Part shown: positions 45,487 to 58,221 of the stretch, one piece after another
Layout of the letters: every line of letters starts with the position of its first letter
Position numbering within the stretch: position 1 is the first letter of the stretch
DNA from: Siphonodentalium dalli
Lineage: Eukaryota > Mollusca > Scaphopoda > Gadilida > Siphonodentaliidae
DNA: 64,000 nt
Reading direction: 5' to 3'
Assembly: GCA_032622095.1 (NCBI GenBank)
Contig: CP136066.1
Coordinates: 195,910,816-195,974,815 of the forward strand
Position numbers and translations under genes: made by a program
Notes under the pieces: model-generated
The model's database searches: none
What the model saw: the letters and a program-made list of their open reading frames with translations, nothing else
What the model was told of the DNA's origin: nothing

Positions 45487-48400
45487 AGAATCCATAAGAA
45501 AAGATGAACGAGGATACTGCCTGTCAAGGACCATCCCCGAGCAGTCGTCATTATCAATAAATAGTATTGTGTTGTAGCCGGTGTTGATATTAAATATACG
45601 CGTATAGTGTATTCCACAGAACCATATATACCATCTAGCCTCCCTAAGACTCGTTTTGATTCAAAAATATTCTAAAAGTATAACAGGATACAATGAGTGG
45701 GGGATTGGAGGCCAAGTTCTTAAAACTTAGACGAACATCTGCTGCCCAAAAGCAGAAGAAAGCTTCCGATTGCACACACATTGCATGTTACAGTCCGCAT
45801 TTCGGGGTTGGTAATCTACATGCAGTGCATGTCAAGTGAAAAATATATAAATATATGTACAGTACGTACCAGATACAATCTTACAAAGAGAAATTATGCA
45901 GTAGGAAGTTGTTATTGAGAATTAGATGGTTGTATATGCATGGACGGTAAGAGATGTAACGCTCCTCACATGCAAATGACCACCAGATCTGAAATAGGAC
46001 AACTTTCATTGGGCTTATATTAGGGTGTTATATGAAAGATATTCGAAGATTTCCTACATTTGAGCGTATATCTGGGCGAGTTTCGCTAGATGTGGGATGT
46101 AGACAATCTAGACAATCCCATGAAATCAGGTACGTGGTTGATGGGGGTGGGGGTAGGGTGGTGTCTTGCCCGCTCAACTCATATTTTTCGACGATTGGAA
46201 ATTTCATGCCTGGCACAACATTAGTTGTCAATTTTACACCCCGCATATGCTGAAAATGAAATATATTTCCTGGCGCCGGTTCTTCTGCCACACCATGAAT
46301 GAACCACATCGCGATTTAATCTTACATGCATATCATGTGTATCTAACTTGAACCTCACTCATAATATGAGGTCCTATTCAGTCAACTGAGTTAACGTATG
46401 CAGTGTTCTATAAACTTCAACTGATTGAGTGGGTTTCTTGAAATCAGGTGCATTCTAATCTCTACCAATTAGCTTCAGACCACAAGATGGTGTTTAATGT
46501 CTTGAACTTATCGAAGTTCGCACAAAATTGCCCTATTTTTTCAAGGTTCAAAAAACGCAATGGCAGACAATGTGTGGATGTGATAATGACTTTATAAGAG
46601 TGATATTTTTCTCCATTATATACACTATCACCATGACCATCATGTCATTGTTATGGGTGGGAGTCAGTCGGTACTAAGAGCTGATGATTCCGGTATTTGC
46701 GGGCATATCACAGCGATCGGGAGATATTGACAATGATGAGCGCAACGCCCCTTGACAATGCCCCCACCACAGGGTCTCAATATGGGCTCAGCTTCCTCAA
46801 TGTTTGGGCGCATCGGGGTGTGTCGTGAGTTATTAGAAACGATTTGTGCCCAGAAGCAGCTGTGTGGCTAAGAGGCGACCCATTGGCACGGACATGAATG
46901 CCTGCTGTCCGAAATGATTGAGGACTTCACAGGAGCAACTGGGACCCTGCCGGTTTGATCGGCCTAATAATAGCCTCGAGTGATCCTTATAAGAATAATG
47001 TTTTTTTAGTCGTCCGTTTCCCGTGACCCGCTTGCATTATTGAGAAATTATAGGCACGAGGAATGTCGAATGAATGGACAAATCGGATGTGATAGTTAGC
47101 ACGGATGTGATGTATGCTTGTCCTTTCATCAGCCGACCAGATTAACCGCATTGAATTTTAAAGAAAGAATTTCGTGTTGATAGATCGTGTTTGAAAACAA
47201 ATTATGTTATAGCCTTTCTTATTCTTTTGCGGAAAGATTCCATGTAGGCAGCAGCTACTTTTTTTCTTCTTTTTTTTTCGAAACGACGTGAACCAGGCAC
47301 TGTGTTGAAATATAAATGTTGTAACGAATATGTAATCTGACATGCATGTGCATGAATATTCGGTTATGAAAGAAAGTAAAGGGTGATTGGTTATTTACCA
47401 ACAGTGCGTAACTCCGTATACACTGGACATGAACATAAATCATCCTAAATCACGAGTATTGGCCCGTTTCCTCGCATGAGCACAACAAGCATTTATATAT
47501 ATAGGGTCAACGTGCATACCACGCGTTTATAATATCACTAAACATCTGAACACACGATGACTGTAAATTACTCAGCATTTCAGAATCTGCAAACTATTAA
47601 TTGGTTATATAACAAGCTATTTTTACAGTTAGTTAACTAGAAAACGTTCTGACCAACTAACAGATATAGCTATAATAAACTAAATTTATTATAATGAACT
47701 AATAGTTTGCTGTATTTACGCAGGCTATTCAATGGTTCGGTATTAATTGCTTAACAGCCTGTATACCACCCCTGGTCAAGTGGTCCTGCTAATGTGTTAT
47801 GATGTTGGTGGGTCATGCTGAATTGCTATGGTATTTCATGGTAGGACAAACTGATGCCGTTACGGAAAAGGAACTAAAGTTGACATTTTCACGGTATTTG
47901 TAAAATCCGAGCGATTTAAGAAAACGCCAGTGTCTGTATGAAAGAAACCTTCAAGAACATTTATATATTTGAGAAAAAAAATCGCTGCGCTGGTGTTTGC
48001 AAAAACTACATGAATAGCCACCTTGATTATAGTAGATTTGCTACAACTAAAATACAACCAGTATTTAAATATTTCGCAATATATATCAATTTGAATGTTA
48101 TGTTTGATGCACATAATGGCTTTTCTTGGCAGCTTTTCCTGGATATGTTCAGATTATAGGAACACCGCGAAAAAGAGAATTGCATGTAAAAAAAAACAAC
48201 GTTACTTTTTCTTAGCAGCATCAGTTTGCCCTAACATTAGCATAGCACACTATAGCAGGACCACTTGACCAGGGGTGTATACATGTAATACGTGGGGACG
48301 TAGTTTCGCTATTATGGATTCTGTATGGTACGTTAGAATTTATATTACAACTTCCATACAAATAATTATAAGGAATGACAATGGGTCACAACTACAGAAA

Positions 48401-48846
48401 ACACATGAAACAAACAAGGTGCCGGCTTGGTTCTCCGATGAGAATTAACATTCTTGTTAGATTAATGTTAGTGCTCGACACAATGTAATGGCCACACGAC
48501 TCCTTTTGTTCAGAGGATTAGGTCAGGCGTTTATTAGGGTCATCGCAAATTGTTTCAACAAATGGTCCGCAATTAAATATGTCGACTTTTAGAAGAGAAT
48601 CTGGACCAATTTAGCTACGAAAATTGCTTCGATCACGTTCAAGATGCGTAATTGCTGAAGAGAAATGTCTCCAATATGCGATTAAACACGAAGCAAGCAG
48701 ACGACAGGAAATATGTGGGCAGCTGATAAGGACAGATGTCACTAACGCGCGTGCGTGACAGGGCATTCGGCCAGGAAGTTGAATATCAATTGCAACAACA
48801 AGCATAATGGCGATAAACTTACGCAATAGTGACAAATTACTATATG
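45487..48846. other. No recognisable feature (PTK7 intron)
   Basis: 3.4 kb of unique DNA. Short matches to the TTGGAAATTTCATGCCTGGC phrase of the 21.4-kb repeat occur at 46195-46230. 'GGACCACTTGACCAGGGGTG' near 48259 is the inverse of 'CCACCCCTGGTCAAGTGGTC' at 47767, an inverted pair 490 bp apart. No gene supported. Confidence 0.45.
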
Positions 48847-49063
48847 TACAGTAATGCCCTAAATAATCGACTCCTTAACCACAGCATAATTATGGGTAAC
48901 TTTTCAGGATTTAGTCGGAAATATGGCTTGTTGCCATTCATCGGAAAGCTCTCGGGGAGAGCTTTCTGGTGAATGGCAACAAGCCATATTTCCGACTAAA
49001 TCCTGAAAAGTTACCCATAATTATGCTGTGGTTAAGGAGTCGATTACTTAGAGCATTATCGTA
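48847..49063. mobile_element. Tc1/mariner-like fold-back MITE
   Basis: Full-length. TACAGTAATGCCCTAAATAA left end and TTAGAGCATTATCGTA right end; arms meet at AAAGCTCTCGGGGAGAGCTTT. Confidence 0.87.
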
Positions 49064-50086
49064 CGTCCCGATTTGCCTGTGTGAACTATTCGGCTCTCCT
49101 CTGTATCATTCTTTCTCCCCCCCCCCTCCCGTCTAGCTCTGAGAGTTGGTAAGGTAACATTTTCGGATATTATGTCTTACAATTTGGAATATAAGAACAA
49201 GTGTTCATATATAATTATTTAGATTAGCCACGGGGCATGTGAAATCGCAATTTGATGCATAATTTCCCATCTAATGTCAATAAAGATATTTTAAAAGAAT
49301 CACACACATTTATTTGGCCAAGTATGCATGGCTAAAGTATTACGAGCGCTGCGTCGTATATACTGTTACAGACTGTGGTGAATCGCGACGAGCCACATGT
49401 ATGTTATCTATGTATTGGTAAGGCCAAAAAAACAAAACATGTCTGTTTCCGATAACATGGGAAAAAATTTCCAGGCAGGCAGGCAGGGTTTTTTTTTTTT
49501 TACACTTTTTTTTTTTTTTAAATTAGTCATTTGAACAGATTTGAAAGCGATAAAACAGTGCATTAACATGTATTAAAGAGTTTTGAATATCATATACCTG
49601 CCAACTGCCCAAGTATTGGATCTCATTCATAGCAGTACCATTTTGAATAGACAGGGAAATTGTTGATGGGATCAATATTGCTCTCAGATATATTCATGTA
49701 TTCTGACATTTTCCGACCGCGGTGATCACATGATAGAGTTCAAAGTAGTTTAAGTTTAGAATATTATTTGACAGAATATCCAACTTGCATAAAAATAAAC
49801 TCTAACCCACAATTGAAAGTTTGAGCTGAACTTCCCCTATAAACCACTGCTGAGCACAAGCATTCAAGAGGTACTTTACACTAAATCCGGCAATTTATAG
49901 GACCATCTCCTTTTACACTCATCCACATGTTTCCATCGTGGACTTTGTAACTCGAAATCGTTATCTGGTGGAGTTGCCAGTTACTCGCCGATGGCCGGTG
50001 GTTTGCCGCACATGGTTGACGAGTTTATCAGCCATTGAAATCACTGTTAGATTAGTCGCAAGTGTGCGGATTTCCTCCACCACTAA
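49064..50086. other. No recognisable feature except homopolymers (PTK7 intron)
   Basis: CAGGCAGGCAGGCAGG and T-runs at 49470-49522. Otherwise unique. Confidence 0.5.
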
Positions 50087-51410
50087 GGGTCTATTCTCAT
50101 TGCACACGCGCGTGCGATTAATCGCAGCGTTTTTTAAGGTGCGTATTAAGATAACACAGAGCGATTCGTGAACAATTACCTTCCTCAAACAACCACGTCC
50201 TATTCGTGACCAATCGTCTTATGCAATCAACCTCGTCATCGAGATAGCCGTTACAGAGAATGGCATGGTTCACTCGGTCACATATACTATACGGGTACAG
50301 TCATTCTCATAACTGATGGGCGATAAAATAATAAATTAAGTACGGAAAGGAAATGGCCTGGAAAGAAGTTTCCAACGTATAGCTAGCATCAGTGGTGAAT
50401 TTTGTAGAATTCAATCGAATTATATTACCTGTCAGTCTCGCGCAAAACTGTACCCAAGATAGTGAATATATAGATTGATAGTAATGTGCCGTTTAGCATG
50501 TGCGATCACTGATTATAAGCTGCCGATGACGATCAAATTGAAATCAATCGCTCATGCGAACAGCATGCATTCTGGCGACAGAATAAGACCTGAAACGATG
50601 GTGTGTGACTCTTAAGGTCGAATTCTGAGTCCCATCACTTATTCTATTTGAATATATAATCAATTATAGTACCGCGTTGTCATTGTTGCCAGCGGCTATA
50701 CAAATGAGCACTCGGTGATGGGGAGGGGGGGGGGGGTCTGAAGAAAAAAAAACGTTCATACACAGGGTTGAACATAAAAATCCCTCCCAACCATGGGTCT
50801 ACCATCCTCCCTACATGCAAATCTATTTGTTTTTCCTCCAACAAATTGGGGTCTCATCCCCTCTTTCCCAATATTTTTTACTGGATACCACATGTTTGAG
50901 TACAATTGTTTTAAATGAGCTTTAATCAGAAAGACGATTTTTGTCAGACCTAGCTAACTATTCCTGTAATCTGGGTTGGGATCGTACTATATAGTGTTAT
51001 ATACGTTTCAAGCTGGAATAAAATATGCATATTTATGCCCAACTACATGGAATTGAACCCTCTATTTCTAATTATAATTAGCTAGATATAATTGTGTCCT
51101 CAAAACTTATGTCATTTTGATGGCATGCATGGCTCGTTATACTCAACTTATACCTGAGTAAATCTAACTGAGGAAAATTAAAGTTAATGTGTCAGCATAT
51201 ATAGGCCTGTGGTCACCCCCAACCGAAAGTACTTTATCATCCTCCAACCTACCCTAGACCTGTGTATGGATGTGTTCGTCAGACCCCCACCCTATTGGGG
51301 GAACTCTTAGTAGTGGGAGGAATGATTGCCATCGAACACATATATAGAGCCGCTCGACCTTAAAAAACGATGCGATTAATCGCACGCGCGTGTGCAATGA
51401 GAATAGACCC
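50087..51410. mobile_element. PIF/Harbinger-like element, 1.32 kb, with 54-bp TIRs
   Basis: The 54-bp ends 50087-50140 (GGGTCTATTCTCATTGCACA ... TTTTTTAAGGT) and 51357-51410 are inverted copies with about one mismatch. TAA flanks both sides (50084-50086, 51411-51413). A 3-bp TWA duplication and GGG ends suit PIF/Harbinger. The interior has no recognised transposase or Myb/SANT frame, so it is non-autonomous or too decayed. Confidence 0.75.
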
Positions 51411-51480
51411 TAAAACTGGCAATGTCGTGATATGGCCTTAGTGGCTAAAGCGACAATAACCCCAAATCAATCAATCAATC
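51411..51480. repeat. CAATCAATCAATC-tailed repeat fragment
   Basis: GGCCTTAGTGGCTAAAGCGA then CAATAACCCCAAATCAATCA. This resembles the 3' tail phrase of common mollusc retroposons (GCGTTAAACCCCAAACAATC). A related ATTGATTGATTGAT tail is at 59582-59595. Confidence 0.5.
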
Positions 51481-51778
51481 AACCTTTTACACTCAACATA
51501 ATATATGCAACAAATGAATGAATTTGAACCATGGATTAGTGCAAAATACATGCACTATTGTGGAAATTGTGCTCTATGAACGATGCAAACAACATGGTAA
51601 TTATATTTAGGGTACAGTCAGCCTTTAATTCACAGCATTTCTTGTTGTATTTTGCTTTTATTTCAAATCATTGAACAATTTACCAAAGCCATGCACTGGC
51701 GTTTATGGTCTAACTGTGTGACCTGTATGTCAAGTTCTATATATGCAATGTTTCAACTGTAGTCAGGCCTGAACATTT

Positions 51779-52190
51779 GGTACCAGACATTTACAGAATG
51801 AGGTCACACGAGGGTGAATTTAGTGACGCTACCCCGGGCTAGCGTCACCAAAATCCATCCTCTGTTGACTTCTTTCTGCGTGGCCTCAACTGCTATTTTA
51901 AGTTTTATTTAAGTTCCCAGATGGTGTTGTACCCTCAATGGGCACATCGATTATGCATTGCATGTATCGTCTGCCAATATGGGGATATAGAAAAACTAAA
52001 CTAAAAAAAGAAAAGGAAACTTTCCAAAGAAAATAAAAAAACTTGTTAATTTGATAATAAAGATACTTTCCAGAGAAGATGAGACCTACGCTGAATGAGG
52101 TCACAAGAAGGTGAATTTAGTGATGCTAGCCCGATTTGCGGGGAGGGTCACTAAAGTGACCTTCCGGGGACCTCATTCTGAAACGTCCGG
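51779..52190. mobile_element. hAT-like MITE family, two degenerate cores
   Basis: CAGAATGAGGTCACACGAGG ... CATCCTCTGTTGACTTC at 51795-51880 and CTGAATGAGGTCACAAGAAG ... CTTCCGGGGACCTCATTCTG at 52091-52180. Around 250 bp of unrelated DNA separates them. Confidence 0.6.
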
Positions 52191-53310
52191 CTCAATATTT
52201 GCAGCCATGACTGTAGTCTGAAAGGCAATTTAACGTCTAACTTCTCACGGGCTTGCTTATTGAAGTGGTGGGCACATATAATCTATTGGAAAGTACACGT
52301 ACACTACTATATAAATGGTTGACATTGGATCTATACCAACTCAAAATGCATACACGATGTCATCTAGCGGAAGTTGTGAATCTTAATATTTCTTTTCGCA
52401 TCTCTAAGATGAACGTGGTTTGGCGAGTATACCCAAGCAGCGACATAGACGCCACACATAGTTTCCCATTTGATGAATGTACTCCGGAAGATGAACGATA
52501 TAGTAACACGGCGTATGATATTTTTTTTTCCTCGCCACGATATTTGTTACACATGAGGTTTTTAGTTTTCGCTATTCTAAGTACGAGAATTTATTATGTC
52601 GGAACGCCAAACAAATGCTGATAAAAAGTCAGCAATAACTCATATATACACATGCTTCAACCATATGAACGCTTTCCACAGGTAAACAATGTATATGATG
52701 GTGTGCATTTGTAAGAGGCGGCACGATTTCAATAAGGCTTGTACACATGTTTCAATTAGAATTTGATGGGTCGTGTCAGCTCTGGAGCTATAAACCACAT
52801 CAGACTCCAGGTCGGCGAATCAGACAGAACAAGCAACAACACGCATCATCTGATTGCGGAATATAGCTTCGTGAGTTCTTGGGGTCGGTGGGGGATGAAA
52901 ACTGAGATTTAATGCAAGGTTATTATTTACTATTATCGTTTACAAGTGGATAAATATGACAGGAATGTTGAAGGGATAAATTATCTTCAAATCTCAACTT
53001 AAACCTATATAGTAGTGTTCGCATAGCGATTTTGTCGCTTTTCTTCAATAAAATAGTTCAATATATATGGACCGTTTACATAAAAGTTAATCGAATAATA
53101 TGTATTGGAAAGATTTATTGATATATAACTTGCAATACATTATATCACCTGAATGACAAAATAACAGTAACCCATATAACGATTATTAGATATGTATTCA
53201 GGTTGTCAGACTAACTTTTACGAAACCTACATGTTGTATCTGACATGTTATTTATATACATTCTAATGTATAGAATAGCCAGTTTGGAACGAGGGGGGCC
53301 ATCTGAACAA
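52191..53310. other. No recognisable feature (PTK7 intron)
   Basis: Includes a 122-codon plus-strand open frame (52253-52621) with no recognisable domain; treated as chance. Confidence 0.45.
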
Positions 53311-53553
53311 GCCTGCAAATAGAGTGTCTGTCATTTGCAGAATGAGGTCCACAGAAGTTGAATTTATTAATGACGCTATCCCGAATGCACGGTGGGCTTC
53401 AACTTGGGAACTTCAATCTGATCCTACATGTATAGATCTCCCATAGCAGTTAAAGCCTCAGCAGAATGATGTTCCCAGAGGGTGAGTTTTGTGCGGGCTA
53501 GCATCACTAAATTAACCCCTGGGGATCTCATTCTGCGAACGACAGACACACTA
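53311..53553. mobile_element. hAT-like MITE, right TIR eroded
   Basis: CAAGCCTGCAAATAGAGTGT followed by CTGTCATTTGCAGAATGAGG at the left; GGGGATCTCATTCTGCGAAC and GACAGACACACTATGAC at the right. The central GATCTCCCATAGCAGTTAAA is shared, inverted, with the 5.6-kb copy. Confidence 0.7.
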
Positions 53554-55413
53554 TGACAGTTCACATGTATCTTGTTTGAGATTGAATCTTGTATACATTC
53601 ATTTCATGTATACGCTCAATGATTTAGACGGACAGCAATAGTTATTTTTTTCAATAATAGTATTAAATAGTTTGGTATATATTGGTCTTGTGTATATGTC
53701 ACATTTGATTTTCAACATGTTGTTGGTTGGAACAAAGCAAAACGCTGCGATAAATTAGATGGTGTGTGCTGTTGTAACTGCAGGTCTTGAACCCCGAATA
53801 GTATACTAGTATATACCTTTAAATTTATAGGGTACGCAAATACTCTGAGTTTGCATGGTCTGTTGTAGTATCGTTCGAGAAACTAGCATACATATGCATA
53901 TGAATCAAACTAGCGTTGAGATGAGAGAAAGCGAGACAAATAGCAATATACGTGCATATGCATATGCCTGCAGGGACAGGGTCTATCAGGTTTCGACACA
54001 CATGTTCAGCGCACCAAAGCCGTAATTCGGCGACGACGGAATCGAATACACCGTGATACGACGCCTTGTGAAAATGAGTTTCGGATTCCAAAATCCCACC
54101 ATAATCTGCTCTAATGCCATAAGATAATTGACGCTATGCTGCCAAATTCAACTATCACTAATTGTCTTCACGTTTGACATCAGGAGCCATACGGGCTGTG
54201 TCTTCGTACATCGTTTAAATATGTAAACCGACTTCACATAAACATGCGCTAATGAGGTTACTGAATATCCATGCTTAAAACCCTATCGCCCGCAGTAGAC
54301 GACGTATCTTATGCAAGGAGATCTGAGATTCCAATGATGCCATGTAAACAACCGAAGATGAAGAGAATGTCGGTAATTGATGGCAAGAAAGCCATTTGTT
54401 GCTATAGTTTGTGATAACGCATACGTTAGGGGTCTTCCTATCCAATATGGTTATATAGGGTTACTGCATGGCTATATCCAATACAAGTCCCGGAGTTCAA
54501 TGAGCGCCAGCATGTTGTTTACAAAGGTCAGTCCCCGAATAGCCACATATAGCATACAGGGGTATACGGCCCAAGTACAGAAGGTCAAGGACGCACAATC
54601 ATCGGAAGGGGACTTTTTCCCAATGTGAATTATGCCGTCAAGATTAGGACAAGTTTCCTACCGAAAAACAAGAGCTCAAATTGTGATGACGATCAATCAG
54701 CAACGCCTATACATCTGTCGATGCAATGGCCTGCTTTACTTGAAAATTGTGTCCGTTTACCAAAAATTGTCAACTCAAGAAAATGGTCGATATATGCGGA
54801 TTTCCCAGTCTGCAGCCTTTTAAGACGTGTATAATGTTACGTTTTTTGTTGTTGCCCCAAAACATGCACGGGACCATAGTTTTGTTTGGTTTCTTGCAGT
54901 GGTTCGTTTTAGCCGCTATAAGTCTTGCCACAACGTTTGCAGATTTATTGGCAGACGAAGGGCCACGCAGATCGTTCTTTTACTCGAAACTTACTCCACT
55001 GCACATAGAGGCAACCATCCCGGTCAGTTCTTTGTCAACCCGACTCGAATAGCTACGCAATACTAGGTCTGGAGAAAATAATGCTATGTTCTATTACCAA
55101 ATAGCTCTGTGTCGCTATAAATAACTTTTCATGCGACCCATGCAGTATGACGTCACAGCACACACACATAGCTTTACTAATGACACATATCGCCTGTATA
55201 ATTATTATCCGATTCTTCAAACTGGCGCTATTTTTAGGTATGTGACAAATCTGCGACTGTATATAGACATTCCAACACTCGCCCGAATGGCTACATCGAT
55301 TTGCTGCTATTATGTTTTGATTGGTTGAGACTGATGTAAAGCGTATTTGTGGTAGCACGGATCCCCCAGATACTCCAGACTCAGTACAGCGTGATAGCTG
55401 TTGAGTCTGTGTT
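53554..55413. other. No recognisable feature (PTK7 intron)
   Basis: CpG-containing unique DNA with several 60-100-codon open frames on both strands, none with a recognisable domain or splice support. Confidence 0.4.
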
Positions 55414-55417
55414 TTAA

Positions 55418-55805
55418 CCCTTTACCCAACAGAAGGACCCTGTGCCAATGCATTCTCTTATATATGCGAGTCGACCATAGGTCGCCTCGCATATATAAGA
55501 GAATTCATTGGCTTAACACATTACAAATTATAAAATTGTTAAAGAATGTAAGAAAAAATGGTAAAAAGTGTTAAAAAAAAGTGTTTTTTTAGGCCAATGC
55601 ATTCTCTTATATATGCGAGGCGACCTATGGTCGACTCGCATATATAAGAGAATGCATTGGCACAGGGCATAACTGTAACTATCACAATGTGGTCAAGGAG
55701 CCGGTTCCAATGATATCCATATTTGTATGGTTCTATTGAGACAGACCGAAGATATTTTAGGCTGTTGAAGCTTTATTTGGCCGGTTTTGGCCGGTTTGTA
55801 AAGGG
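55418..55805. mobile_element. piggyBac-like TTAA MITE, class I
   Basis: TTAA at 55414-55417 and 55806-55809. Left end CCCTTTACCCAACA; the right end is TTTGTAAAGGG, lacking the TTGGG of the consensus. Palindromes at about 55442-55513 and 55593-55664. Confidence 0.88.
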
Positions 55806-55809
55806 TTAA

Positions 55810-57741
55810 CCAGAACTGTGTCCCGGTGAGCAGCTGACTAATCGTCCAGATACTTATACACAAATCGAGTTTAAATGAGCTCCCTTTTGTGTGGATCGCA
55901 AATCCGCGTTTACTGAGAATCGAACCAATTTCGACATTGCTGGGTGGCTTATGAGGAACTAATGCATTGTACACCTTACCGAATAAGTAACCAGGTACCT
56001 GGGGCGTCATCGTCCCATTTATTTCCGAAAATATCAAATGGCGGGAACCCGTGAAAAACGAATATTCTATCGAACGAGAGAGTTCACAGTTACACGCATC
56101 GGCAGCGGTACAACGATCTTGTTAGTTTGTAGTGTGACATACAGAGCTAATGTTGCCAATGCGAACACGAGGGACAATCACTTCACGTCGCGTTTCTCTG
56201 TGACCACGGCTGGTCGATGCCGACCACATGCTGCCAAGATGAAAGAGGTTTGTCATTACCAACCACATACTTGCCGAACCATGTCATATTACCACAAAAT
56301 AATCCATTTTTCAAGTGCAACAAGATGAGCTATTTTATCAAACACCTAAACTGTTTTGACAAATGAAAAATTGTACGGCCATATGTTTCGCCTGATATAC
56401 ATCAAACGAACCACGTGACAACCATCGGCCCTTTGTGTTCCTTGTCGCGGTTGTCTTCTTCAATGACCTTCAAACAGATCCGTCCTATGCGCATTGTGAT
56501 GTGAGATGGAACTGTACTGGGAAACATAATAAATTTATAATAATGCGTCGACACATTATGACAAAGGTTTCGATGGTTTTGGGGATAAGCGTTTCACGGT
56601 TTTGAGTCCCACGAGTTAGATATGCGTGGTCATCCATCCTCGAGTTGCATTAAAATCTAATTAGACGCGAGTTTATTGTGTGTTTACAATGAGGCATGTT
56701 GCTTGTGTTCACACATGCGCGCAACCACCGTTGTAATGTCGCACGGATGGTCGCTGATAAGAGAGTAGGAGATAGGATCGCATTTTCACACACAACACGC
56801 CCAAAATTGCTCCTGTCGCCCCCAATGCACGCACGTAATTCAACTTCGGGCGAACTCTACTCTACATAAACGATTTCGCGTTCATATATTTTAGAATCAC
56901 CAATAGATGTCGAACAACAATAACGTTGACGAGAGGGAGTATCGAGAACTTATTTCGTTGTATAATATACATGATGTACGGGTCTTATGTTGAAAGTAGT
57001 TTGGGGAACAGCAAATATGCTCAGAAGAGGCAACAGGTCCTGGAATGTGATACATGTAACTGTCATACATGTAACTGTCATACATGTAACTAGTCTGCAT
57101 GGAAATGAAATCGGGTGGCATACATTCCAGACTCCGTATTAGTATGGCCCACCACGAGCATTTGCGTCTAATTTAAATTTTAGTTTAAATTGTCAGACAT
57201 AAAATGTTATGCGACAGACTCACACCTATTGCATCTGGAAGTTTGTCAAAGGAGCAAACTAACCATTATATGTACACGTATATATATATATATAAAAAAT
57301 TGTCATCACGAATGAGAATATTAGTACATCCAACTCAAAAGTGTAGATGTTCTGTTTATTATATGCTCCGCTCTGTTGGCCCATGTCTCAACTCGAAAGA
57401 AGAGTAAAAAGTGCTAACAATTTGTACACACGAGCACAGACATTGTAATGAGCTTGTGCATATAAAAATAGTTCCATTTTTGAGACAGGTTGGTTAAGAG
57501 ATAATGGGGCTAGCATCATAGTATTTTAACAGAAATATTTAATTGATCACATATTACAATTTTTTTAAACCTGAACATTCAAGGACTTCTAGCACAGTGT
57601 TCCATCAAGAACCGAATCACTTTTAATTTTAGCGCGGACGGATACGAGTGAGATAACGATATCTCACTTGATGGATAATGGTTTTTATCTTAGGCATAAA
57701 TACTACTATTTGATTGCTTAGCATATAATAAAAGGATATAT
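55810..57741. other. No recognisable feature; one short tandem
   Basis: Three 15-bp TACATGTAACTGTCA units at 57052-57095 and a TA microsatellite at 57281-57297. An ATG-initiated 96-codon plus-strand frame at 56038 has no recognised domain. Confidence 0.45.
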
Positions 57742-58163
57742 GTGACCCGCCATATCAAATCCAGTCGGAAGTCGGGATTTTTTTTACCCTGTGCCAATGC
57801 ATTCTCTTATATATGCGAGTCGACCATAGGTCGCCTCGCATATATAAGAGCATGCATTGGCTTAACAATTTTTTATCATGTTTTTTAAATAATTGTTTCT
57901 TACAATTTTTAGGACATAAAATAAAAAAAACATCAATTACCCTGCAGGGAGCCCCACACATATATAGAAGCACATAGAAGAGTGTCGTCTGCTCATGTTT
58001 GTATGGGGCTCTGTATGGGTGAAATTATAAAATTGTTAAAGAATACAAGAACAAATTATTAAATTTGTAAAAAATTGTTAGGCCAATGCATTCTCTTATA
58101 TATGCATTGGCACAGGGTAAAAAAAAATCCCGACTTCCGACTGGATTTGATATGGCGGGTCAC
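57742..58163. mobile_element. MITE class IV (GTGACCCGCC ends) with shared palindromes
   Basis: About 70 bp of each end is inverted: GTGACCCGCCATATCAAATC ... GGGATTTTTTTTACCCTGTGCC against ...GATATGGCGGGTCAC. An intact palindrome (57790-57862, GAGTCGACC/GGTCGCCTC centre) and a collapsed one (58081-58120) are the same cassette as in the TTAA classes. The flanks ATAT/ATAC allow a TA or longer duplication; superfamily undetermined. Confidence 0.75.
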
Positions 58164-58221
58164 ATACCTAATCTGTGCGTTAGTCGCACTGGTGAATACA
58201 TATTTTTATTTGTTGTGATCG

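Noticed and set aside
52253-52621. 122-codon plus-strand open frame.
   Set aside because: No recognisable domain. Frames of this length are expected by chance in six frames of 64 kb; no splice or homology support.
56038-56328. ATG-initiated 96-codon plus-strand frame in CpG-containing DNA.
   Set aside because: Good start context, but the peptide has no recognisable domain and there is no promoter, splice or polyadenylation evidence.
10023-57973. Recurrent open frames encoding a peptide like RGDLWSTRIYKRMHW or RVDHRSPRIYKRMHW at many loci.
   Set aside because: They are translations of the ~70-bp MITE palindrome, appear on both strands at every copy and carry no independent coding signal.
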